64,000 bases of DNA from positions 124,001-188,000 of the forward strand of contig NZ_JAELXV010000001.1 of NCBI RefSeq assembly GCF_016427535.1. The letters are read 5' to 3'. This DNA is from Hymenobacter sp. BT559. GTDB taxonomy: Bacteria; Bacteroidota; Bacteroidia; Cytophagales; Hymenobacteraceae. Shown here in pieces: positions 26,361 through 33,439 of this stretch. The notes beneath the pieces are model-generated. The model saw only the letters and a list, made by a program, of their open reading frames with translations. It was not told the DNA's origin and did not search any database. The stretch's first letter is position 1, and every line of letters starts with the position of its first letter. A program made the translations under genes and the position numbers.

Positions 26361-27746
26361 GTGCTTACAGTAGAAAAAATCGGCGGTACTTCCATGACCG
26401 CCTTCGCCGATGTTCTGCAGAACATCATCTTCCATGGCCGCGAGGGCCAGGCGCTGTACAACCGCATTTTTGTGGTGTCGGCCTACGCCAACGTTACCAA
26501 CTGGCTGCTGGAGAATAAGAAAACCGGCGCCCCCGGCGTGTACCACCACATTACCCAAAACCAGGAGTTTCGGGCGGCGCTGCAAGAAGTAGCGGCCAAG
26601 CTTAAGGAGCTGAACACGCACTACGCGCCCCTAGGTCTCGATTTGGCCGTGGCCGATGCCTTTATCCAGCAGCGCATCAACCAGGCCCAGACCTACCTTG
26701 AAAGCCTCACCAACGTGCTGGCCTCGGGCTATGTCAATAGCTACAACATCTTGCAGGCAGCCCGCGAGATTTTGGCTTCGATAGGGGAGGCGCACTCGGC
26801 GTTCAACTCTGTCAATATCTTGCAAAACAGAGGGGTGCACGCCACGCTAGTAGACCTGAGCGGCTTCGATGATGCGCGGGCACTCACCATCGACGAGCGT
26901 ATTCAGCAGGCGTTTTCGGGTATCGACTTCGCCAATACCATCTGCATTGCCACCGGTTATACCAAGGGCACCGAAGGTATCATGCGTGAGTTTGACCGCG
27001 GTTATTCGGAGGTGACTTTCAGTAAGATAGCGGTGGCCGTGAAGCCGCAGGAAGCTATTATTCATAAGGAATACCACCTCTGCTCGGCCGACCCCATGAT
27101 GGTGGGCATCGACCACTGCCGCCCGGTGGGCTTCACCAACTACGATGTAGCCGACCAGCTCGCCGACGTAGGTATGGAGGCCATCCACCCCAAGGCGTCG
27201 AAGCCGCTGGAAATCAATGCTATTGACTTGCGTATTAAGAATACGTTCGAGCCCGAGCATCCCGGAACGCTCATCACCCGCGACTACGTGGCCTCTTCTA
27301 GCCATATCGAAGTCATTACGGGTACCGAGAAGGTGGTTATTATCGACATCTACGACCCGCAGATGGTGGGCACCGCCGGCTTCGACCTGCACCTGATGCA
27401 GGCTTTTAACGACCTCGATGTCAGCTATATCTTCAAAGCCACTAGCGCCAACAGCATCTCGCTGGTTATCTGGCAGAAGGACTTGAAGCCGCAACTGCTC
27501 GCCACCCTGGAGGCGCGCTACGAAAAAGTAACTGTTGAGAACGTGGCACTGGTCTGCCTCATTGGTTCTAATATCGACCGGGCCGGCCTGCTAGCCCAGG
27601 CAGCCAGCGCGCTGGCCGACGCGGGCATCAATATCAGCAGCGCGGGCTTTGCGCTGCGCAAGGTCAACATCCAGTTTGTGATTGGGCGCGACGACTATAA
27701 GAACGCAATTATCGCGCTGAACAGCAGCTTTAAGTTGCCGAGCTAG
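26361..27746 (+). CDS. Aspartate kinase, KIGGTSM (Ask_Ect-like) type
   Basis: A 461-residue enzyme phosphorylating aspartate, the first step towards lysine, threonine, methionine and diaminopimelate. The N-terminal signature is VEKIGGTSM, and FVVSAYANVTNWLLENKKTG follows. That pattern, with REFDRGYSEVTFSKIA in place of the canonical GRGGSDxTA, recalls the divergent aspartokinases first noted beside ectoine genes; that placement is from memory. Two ACT-like modules lie in the last 150 residues (VALVCLIGSNIDRAGLLAQ). The start is GTG at 26361, directly at the conserved N-terminus; the frame is open 25 codons further but runs into the leader hairpin. No ectABC genes are in the window, and it stands alone. 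Confidence 0.85.
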   Translation: MLTVEKIGGTSMTAFADVLQNIIFHGREGQALYNRIFVVSAYANVTNWLLENKKTGAPGVYHHITQNQEFRAALQEVAAKLKELNTHYAPLGLDLAVADAFIQQRINQAQTYLESLTNVLASGYVNSYNILQAAREILASIGEAHSAFNSVNILQNRGVHATLVDLSGFDDARALTIDERIQQAFSGIDFANTICIATGYTKGTEGIMREFDRGYSEVTFSKIAVAVKPQEAIIHKEYHLCSADPMMVGIDHCRPVGFTNYDVADQLADVGMEAIHPKASKPLEINAIDLRIKNTFEPEHPGTLITRDYVASSSHIEVITGTEKVVIIDIYDPQMVGTAGFDLHLMQAFNDLDVSYIFKATSANSISLVIWQKDLKPQLLATLEARYEKVTVENVALVCLIGSNIDRAGLLAQAASALADAGINISSAGFALRKVNIQFVIGRDDYKNAIIALNSSFKLPS

Positions 27747-27778
27747 TATCCGCTAGACCTAGGAAAAGTACGTCCGTC

Positions 27779-27827
27779 AGGCGGGCCGTTCTGCATGACC
27801 AGCAGAATGGCCCGCCTGGCGTTCTTT
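27779..27827 (+). terminator. Intrinsic terminator after aspartate kinase
   Basis: The stem AGGCGGGCCGTTCTGC / GCAGAATGGCCCGCCT (one G-T pair) has a 6-base loop, followed by a short T-rich stretch (GTTCTTTTG). It lies 33 bp after the stop codon. Confidence 0.75.
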
Positions 27828-27854
27828 TGTGGCTAGGACACCTCCTATTCGCTC

Positions 27855-29825
27855 ATGAAAAAAACGTACTCTGCCTTCTTATTCGCCCTAGGTATGGCTG
27901 CCACCACTGCCCGAGCCCAAACGCTGGCGCTGCCCCCAGCCACGCAGTCCATCACCGATGCTCAAAACCAAGCTAAGGTGCTGGCCGACACGCTCTATAT
28001 TCAGCAGCACTATACTAAAACGGAGCTGCAGATACCGATGCGCGACGGGGTGAAGCTCTACACCATTGTGTACGCGCCCAAGGATGCGGATAAGGTGCGC
28101 TACCCCATCTTGCTCAACCGCACGCCTTATTCGGTGGGCCCCTACGGCAAGAAGTATAAGTATAGCCTAGGCCCCAGCAGCGGCATGATGCGCGAGGGAT
28201 ACATTTTTGCTTACCAAGATGTGAGGGGGCGCTACATGTCGGAAGGCGAGTTTCTGGATATGCGCCCCGAACTCGAAAAGCACGCTACTAAGAAGGATAC
28301 CGACGAAGGCACCGATACCTTCGACACCATTGAGTACTTGCTGAAGAAGGGGCCAAAAAATAACGGCCGCGTGGGCCAGTGGGGCATTTCTTACCCCGGC
28401 TTTTACACGTCGGCGGGCCTACTGAGCCGGCACCCCGCCCTGAAAGCCGCTTCGCCGCAGGCGCCCATTGCCGATTGGTTTTGGGACGATTTTCACCATA
28501 ACGGTGCGTTTTTCCTGCCGCACGCCTTCAACTTCTTATACAGCTTTGGGCAGGCGCGGCCCCAGCCCACGCCAACCGGCAACCCCGGCATCAAGCACGG
28601 CACGCCCGATGGCTACGACTTCTTTCTGCGCCTAGGTCCGCTCAAGAACGCCAACGAGCGGTACTACCAAGGCAAGGTCGCGTTCTGGAATGAGCTGATG
28701 CAGCACCCTGATTACGACGCCTTTTGGCAAGCGCGCAACCTGCGCCCGCACTTGCATAATCTCAACACTGCCGTGCTCACGGTGGGCGGCTTCAACGATG
28801 CCGAAGACTTGTTTGGCGCCCTGAATACCTACCAAACCATTGAGCAGAAAAATCCTGGCCTAAGCAACCGTATCGTGATGGGGCCTTGGGTGCACGGCGG
28901 ATGGGCCCGCGGCACCGGCGAAATGGTGGGCAACGTCAACTACGGCCCTTCGCCCTCGCTCTGGTACCAGGAAAACGTGGAAGCGCCCTTCTTCAAGTCT
29001 TATCTGAAAGCCGCCAAGCCAGGCTCGAACCTGCCCGAAGCCATTATGTTTGAGGGCGGTACCAACCGCTGGCGCACCTTCGACGCTTGGCCGCCCAAGC
29101 CGGCCCAGGAAAAAACGCTGTACTTCCGCCAAGCCGGGGGCCTCAGCTTTAGCCCGCCCACCGATGGCAGCAACGAGCGCCGCCGCCCCGAAGTCAACTT
29201 CGAGTTTGACCAATTTGTGAGCGACCCGGCCCACCCAGTGCCCTTCACGGAGGCCACCGCCGTGGGCATGACCCGCGAGTACATGACCGACGACCAGCGC
29301 TTTGCCAGCCGCCGTCCCGATGTGCTTACCTACCAAACCCCGCCGCTTGACGAGGACCTCACCCTGGCCGGCCCCATCTTGGCCAAGCTGCAAGTAGCCA
29401 CCACCGGCACCGACGCCGACTGGGTCGTGAAAATCATTGACGTGTACCCCGACGACACGCCCGACAACCCCCGCACCGCCCCCAGCGTGCACCTAGGTGG
29501 CTACCAGCAAATGGTGCGCTCCGAAGTAATGCGCGGCCGCTTCCGCGAGAGCTTCACCACGCCCAAGCCCTTCGTGGCCAATGAGGTAACGGCCGTGCCC
29601 TTCACGGTGCAAGACGTGCTGCATACCTTCAAAAAGGGCCATCGCCTGATGGTGCAGGTGCAAAGCACCTGGTTCCCGCTCGTTGACCGCAACCCGCAGA
29701 CCTACGTGCCCAATATCTACGAGGCCAGCGAATCGGACTTTAAAGCCCAGACGCACCAGCTGTACCACAACCCGGCGCACCCGTCGCAGCTGGTAGTAAA
29801 GGTGTTGCCGGCTGCCGCGCAGTAG
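27855..29825 (+). CDS. Secreted CocE/NonD-family (S15-like) hydrolase
   Basis: A 656-residue exported alpha/beta hydrolase related to cocaine esterase, glutaryl-7-ACA acylase and X-Pro dipeptidyl peptidase. The signal peptide is about residues 1-21 (MKKTYSAFLFALGMA, cleavage after ARAQ). The nucleophile is S179 in WGISYPG; the acid is in VGGFNDAED near residue 318 and the histidine in GPWVHGGW near 347. A C-terminal jelly-roll domain (about 480-650) fits the family. The substrate, ester or amide, cannot be told. Its stop is followed by a REP-like hairpin and then a terminator shared with the convergent DUF2911 gene. Confidence 0.9.
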   Translation: MKKTYSAFLFALGMAATTARAQTLALPPATQSITDAQNQAKVLADTLYIQQHYTKTELQIPMRDGVKLYTIVYAPKDADKVRYPILLNRTPYSVGPYGKKYKYSLGPSSGMMREGYIFAYQDVRGRYMSEGEFLDMRPELEKHATKKDTDEGTDTFDTIEYLLKKGPKNNGRVGQWGISYPGFYTSAGLLSRHPALKAASPQAPIADWFWDDFHHNGAFFLPHAFNFLYSFGQARPQPTPTGNPGIKHGTPDGYDFFLRLGPLKNANERYYQGKVAFWNELMQHPDYDAFWQARNLRPHLHNLNTAVLTVGGFNDAEDLFGALNTYQTIEQKNPGLSNRIVMGPWVHGGWARGTGEMVGNVNYGPSPSLWYQENVEAPFFKSYLKAAKPGSNLPEAIMFEGGTNRWRTFDAWPPKPAQEKTLYFRQAGGLSFSPPTDGSNERRRPEVNFEFDQFVSDPAHPVPFTEATAVGMTREYMTDDQRFASRRPDVLTYQTPPLDEDLTLAGPILAKLQVATTGTDADWVVKIIDVYPDDTPDNPRTAPSVHLGGYQQMVRSEVMRGRFRESFTTPKPFVANEVTAVPFTVQDVLHTFKKGHRLMVQVQSTWFPLVDRNPQTYVPNIYEASESDFKAQTHQLYHNPAHPSQLVVKVLPAAAQ

Positions 29826-29861
29826 GCTGCAGGCAAGAAGCACAAGCACAAGTACTTAATT

Positions 29862-29940
29862 CTGTCATGCTGAGCCCCGCGAAGCATCTCTCGCGCTTCC
29901 AACATGCGGTAAAGATGCTTCGCGGGGCTCAGCATGACAG
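29862..29940. repeat. REP-like inverted repeat, perfect 28-bp stem
   Basis: The arms CTGTCATGCTGAGCCCCGCG..AAGCATCT pair perfectly over 28 bases with a loop of about 23. This is the best-preserved copy of the GTCATGCTGAGC family in the window. It lies between the CocE-like gene and a shared terminator. Confidence 0.85.
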
Positions 29941-29944
29941 CAAT

Positions 29945-29982
29945 AAAAAAGGCCGCGCAATATTCGTTGCGCGGCCTTTTTT
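29945..29982. terminator. Bidirectional terminator between CocE-like and DUF2911 genes
   Basis: The stem AAAAAAGGCCGCGCAA / TTGCGCGGCCTTTTTT has a 6-base loop. It stands between two convergent genes and has the A/T runs needed to work in both directions. Confidence 0.9.
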
Positions 29983-30000
29983 GTACAGGTGCTTAGGCGT

Positions 30001-30891
30001 CTATTTGCCGCCTTTCTTAGCCTCCGCCATGAGGTCGTCGTTCATTTTGGCGTACTCATTGTTGGGCGGGGTAGAAGCCAGCGCGAGCTTTTTCGACCGC
30101 TCGGCAGCAGCCACGGCGCCTTTGTAATCCTTCATTTTCAGGCGGATTTTAGCTTCCGTGTTCACGTTCCAGAACTTGGGGTCGGTGGCGTTGGCCTTCT
30201 GAATCCAGGCTAGGGCCTGCTTCAAATCCTTGTTGTTGTCGTTGTAGTACACCGCCGCCGCGGCCAGGTCATTAGCCGAGGGGTTGGCATTCTTGATGAC
30301 TTTCTCATCAATCTGAGCCATTACTTTGGCATCTACGTCAGACACAATTTTAAACTTGGCGCCCGTGAGGCCCCACAGCATGTCCACGTTGGCCGTAGCA
30401 GGCGTCAGCTCGGCGAAGCTAATGGTGAAGGTCTCAACCTTGCTGGCCAGCTTGTAGGGCTTGATGGTAAAGCGCGCCACGTCTTGGTCGTCTTTAAAGC
30501 CATCAACATCAGCGCCTTGCTTGAGGCTTTTATTAAGCACTACCGTCCACTCGTTTGCATTAGGCACGGTGTAGAGGCCGTATTCGCCGGACGGTACTTT
30601 TTTGCCCTCAATCGTCACATCATCCGAAAACTTGATGCTGGTAGTGGCGTTGGCGCCTGTGCGCCAGCGCTTCCCGTAGGGCGCCAGCGGGGAGTTGGCT
30701 CCGAAGGCTTCGCGGTTTTTCAGCGAGGGGCGGCTGTAGGTAATCGTTACGTCGGTGAGGCCCACGCGCTGCATTACGGTGCCTTTGGGGCTGGGCTGCG
30801 GGGTCGTAATCTGCGCCTGTGCTACGGAAGCCGTGAGGACGGTAGCCGTAAGGGCCACGGCGGTGGTCAGGTGCATGGCAATTCTGGTCAT
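30001..30891 (-). CDS. Exported DUF2911 protein with C-terminal helical repeat domain
   Basis: A 296-residue protein with an N-terminal signal peptide (about residues 1-26, ending ASVAQAQ). Residues about 35-190 match DUF2911: QRVGLTDVTITYSRPSLKNR, then GKRWRTGANATTSIKFSDDV and PSGEYGLYTVP. This family is widespread in Bacteroidota and has no assigned function. Residues 210-296 form a TPR-like alpha domain (NNKDLKQALAWIQKANATDP) that is repeated almost whole in the next gene upstream on the same strand (31011-31475). The ATG at 30891 (MTRIAMHLTTAV) is used; the frame extends 14 codons further. Confidence 0.85.
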   Translation of the reverse strand: MTRIAMHLTTAVALTATVLTASVAQAQITTPQPSPKGTVMQRVGLTDVTITYSRPSLKNREAFGANSPLAPYGKRWRTGANATTSIKFSDDVTIEGKKVPSGEYGLYTVPNANEWTVVLNKSLKQGADVDGFKDDQDVARFTIKPYKLASKVETFTISFAELTPATANVDMLWGLTGAKFKIVSDVDAKVMAQIDEKVIKNANPSANDLAAAAVYYNDNNKDLKQALAWIQKANATDPKFWNVNTEAKIRLKMKDYKGAVAAAERSKKLALASTPPNNEYAKMNDDLMAEAKKGGK

Positions 30892-31010
30892 TTCAGCGGG
30901 GGAGAAAAGAAGTTGAAAGACCAAAAATAGCAAAGCCCGCCGGGTGGGCAGGCTTTGCGAAGCCAGGCGAAGGTCTGCTAGGCTATTTTGGACCAGTACA
31001 ATCGGGCAGT

Positions 31011-31475
31011 TTACTTCAATTTGGCCTTGGCCTGGGTGGCTACTTCCTCGCTGCTGCGAGCGTAATCATTATTAGGCGGCGAAGCCGCCAAGGCCATCTT
31101 CTTCGCTTCCTGAGCCGTGGCGTGGGCACCGGCGTAGTCTTTGAGCTGCAAGCGAATGCGCGCTTCGGCGTAGACGTTCCAGTACTCAGGGTGCATGGCA
31201 TTGGTTTCCTGAATCCAGGCAAGCGCCTGCTGCAAGTCCTTATGCGAATCGTTATAATAGGCGGCGTGCTCCTCGGGGGTGGGCGGGGTGCTGAGGCGCC
31301 GCACGGGCTCCTCGTCTGTGGGTGTCGCGAGCGAGCTGCTGCTAGCCTCAACGAGCGAACTGCTGGCCAGGGTTGCCGAAGCGAAATCGGTGGTTTGAGC
31401 CTGGGTATTGGGAGCTGCTAGTATGAAGGCAACCAAAGCAATACTAGTAGAAAAGGCGAAAGTAAATTTTGGCAT
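31011..31475 (-). CDS. Exported small protein, partial paralogue of the DUF2911 protein C-terminus
   Basis: A 154-residue protein: signal peptide (residues about 1-26, ending NTQAQ), a Ser/Ala-rich linker (SSSLVEASSSSLATP) and an 85-residue helical domain starting about residue 70. That domain aligns closely with the last 85 residues of the downstream DUF2911 protein: YYND..KDL.QALAWIQ, then WNV..EA.IRL..KDY, and PPNN.YA. The DUF2911 domain itself is missing. This looks like duplication with domain loss or a separately evolving helper. The function is unknown. Both genes read on the minus strand with a 119-bp gap. An ATG 14 codons upstream is less likely. Confidence 0.75.
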   Translation of the reverse strand: MPKFTFAFSTSIALVAFILAAPNTQAQTTDFASATLASSSLVEASSSSLATPTDEEPVRRLSTPPTPEEHAAYYNDSHKDLQQALAWIQETNAMHPEYWNVYAEARIRLQLKDYAGAHATAQEAKKMALAASPPNNDYARSSEEVATQAKAKLK

Positions 31476-31635
31476 AGCAGTAAAAGAATTAAATCGACAC
31501 TGCCAAGCTAGAGACAAAAAATTGGTATAGTAGCGCTTAATTTGAATAAAGGATAAAGTTTATATTCCTTCTTAATTAAGCCTAAAGTGTACGCAGTTAG
31601 TAGATAACTGCCAATAAGAATAGTGCTAAAAATTG

Positions 31636-31667
31636 AATGCCCGACTAGCGCTAGCTAGCCGGGCATT
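31636..31667 (-). terminator. Hairpin, probable terminator of serS
   Basis: The arms AATGCCCG / CGGGCATT enclose a self-complementary CTAGC-rich inner part. On the minus strand the stem is followed by CAATTTTTAG. It lies 34 bp past the serS stop codon. Confidence 0.65.
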
Positions 31668-31700
31668 TTCGGTCAACGAGTAGCCTTTGTAGGCGGAAGC

Positions 31701-32975
31701 TTACTTAATCTGTGCGAATCCACAGTAGGAGTGGAGCACGCTCGGCAGGTTGATACCCTCCGGCGTTTGGTTGTTTTCCAGCAGCGCAGCCACAATGCGG
31801 GGTAGGGCTAGGGCCGAGCCGTTGAGGGTGTGCAGTAGCTGGGTTTTGCCGCCCTCGCCGCGGTAGCGGCACTTGAGGCGGTTGGCCTGAAAGGTCTCGA
31901 AGTTGCTCACCGACGATACTTCGAGCCACCGGCCCTGGGCAGCGCTCCACACCTCTAGGTCGTAGGTGAGGGCCGAGGTGAAGCCCATGTCGCCGCCGCA
32001 GAGGCGCAGTACGCGGTAGGGCAATTCTAGTAGCTGCAGCAGCTTTTCGACGTGGGCTACCATTTGCTCGTGGGCAGCGTAGGAGTGCTCGGGCTGCGTG
32101 ATTTGCACAATCTCCACTTTATCGAACTGGTGCAGGCGGTTCAGGCCGCGCACGTCGGCGCCCCACGAGCCGGCCTCGCGCCGGAAGCAGGGCGTGTAGC
32201 CGGTGTTGCGCACGGGCAGCTTGTCGGTGGCGATAATCTCGTCGCGGTAGAGGTTGGTAATGGGCACCTCCGAGGTCGGAATCAGGTACAGATTGTCGGC
32301 CTTGTCATGGTACATCTGGCCTTCTTTATCGGGCAGCTGGCCCGTGCCGTAGCCGCTGGCCTCGTTTACCAGGATGGGCGGCTGCACCTCTACGTAGCCC
32401 GCATCGCGCGCCTGTTCGAGGAAGAAGTTAATCAGCGCCCGCTGCAAGCGTGCGCCCTGGCCCTTATACACCGGGAAGCCGGCGCCCGTGATTTTGATAC
32501 CTAGGTCGAAATCAATGATATCGTATTTCTTAATCAGCTCCCAGTGTGGCTGCGCGCCGGGCCCTAGGTCGGGTTTAGTGCCGCCTTCGCGCACTACCTC
32601 GTTGTCGTCGGCCGAGCGGCCCGCGGGCACGCTCTCGTGCGGTACGTTCGGGATTTTATAGAGCAGCTCGGTTTGCTGCTTTTCGAGGGCCGCCAGCTCG
32701 TCGGCGTGCGTCTTAATCTGGGTCTTAAGCTCCGAGGTGCGGGCTTTGAGCGTTTCGGCGCCGGCTTTGTCGCCACTTTTCATGAGGCCCCCAATCTGGC
32801 GGGCCAGCTCATTAGCTTCGGCCTGGGCGGTGTCGTGCTGCGTTTGCAGCGCCCGGCGCCGCTGGTCGAGGTCGAGTACCGCCGCCACATCAGCCTCAGC
32901 GGTTTTAAAGTTGCGCTTGGCCAGGCCGACCAGCACGCGGTCGGTTTGCTCTTTAAGTACAGAAAGTTGTAGCAT
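31701..32975 (-). CDS. serS: Seryl-tRNA synthetase
   Basis: A 424-residue class II enzyme that charges tRNA-Ser. An N-terminal coiled-coil arm (about residues 30-105, LDLDQRRRALQTQHDTAQAE) clamps the tRNA. Class II motif 2 is CFRREAGSWGADVRGL near 267, and motif 3 is in the C-terminal block NGSALALPRIVAALLENNQ. Length is normal. The ATG at 32975 (MLQLSVLKEQT) matches the conserved start; 35 more open codons upstream are rejected. It is divergent from rho across a 464-bp spacer. Confidence 0.97.
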   Translation of the reverse strand: MLQLSVLKEQTDRVLVGLAKRNFKTAEADVAAVLDLDQRRRALQTQHDTAQAEANELARQIGGLMKSGDKAGAETLKARTSELKTQIKTHADELAALEKQQTELLYKIPNVPHESVPAGRSADDNEVVREGGTKPDLGPGAQPHWELIKKYDIIDFDLGIKITGAGFPVYKGQGARLQRALINFFLEQARDAGYVEVQPPILVNEASGYGTGQLPDKEGQMYHDKADNLYLIPTSEVPITNLYRDEIIATDKLPVRNTGYTPCFRREAGSWGADVRGLNRLHQFDKVEIVQITQPEHSYAAHEQMVAHVEKLLQLLELPYRVLRLCGGDMGFTSALTYDLEVWSAAQGRWLEVSSVSNFETFQANRLKCRYRGEGGKTQLLHTLNGSALALPRIVAALLENNQTPEGINLPSVLHSYCGFAQIK

Positions 32976-33439
32976 AGTGGGCGCAAAGGTATTGCGGCGG
33001 TCGCCAGCGCGGAGCCACCTAGCCTTTAGTCCGCGTTGCGCAATCAACGAAGACCTAGGGCGGCCTAAAGCGTCCCGCAACTCGGTTTTTTCTAAAATTT
33101 ACGCAATCGACCGCCGCCAATGCACCCAAGTTGGCAGTTTGTCCGTAATGCGTTAATATTGCAACTGCAAGCTGGCCCGTGGGGCTGGTAGGGGAGGCCC
33201 TAGGTCCACCCGTTGCGTTGCCGGACCGACATTTTTGCCTTGGTGGAGCTGCCGGCCGCCCCTCTTATACCTCACTATTTCCTGTTGTTGCCCGCCGCTT
33301 TGCTGGTTGTGTCGCGCATTGCTGCTTTTTGGAAGTTGGACCGAGCCATTGGCTTCGGACAAATTGCTCGCGGCCGGGAACCCGGGCCAGCGGCCGCCGG
33401 GCGGCCGAGCCCCTTGCGCAGATTCTCCTAATTCCCCCT
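32976..33439. other. 464-bp divergent spacer between serS and rho
   Basis: No credible gene is seen, although three frames are open because the right half is G+C-rich. A TTG at 33131-33133 followed after 20 bp by TAATATTG (33154-33161) is a fair match to the Bacteroidota -33/-7 promoter facing rho, which would leave a long leader of about 270 bases. Rho genes are often controlled through their leader by Rho itself in other bacteria; that this occurs here is inference. Two CCTAGG sites lie at 33054 and 33199. Confidence 0.35.

Noticed and set aside
26847..27494. 215-codon minus-strand frame opposite aspartate kinase
   Set aside because: His/Val/Gly-rich shadow typical of G+C-rich genes; aspartate kinase motifs are on the plus strand.
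28860..29492. 210-codon minus-strand frame opposite the CocE-like gene
   Set aside because: Gly/Val/His-rich shadow with no recognisable domain.
33179..33439. Upstream extension of rho to 33179
   Set aside because: The extra 87 codons are Cys/Arg/Gly/Ser-rich leader sequence; Rho_N starts at the ATG at 33440.
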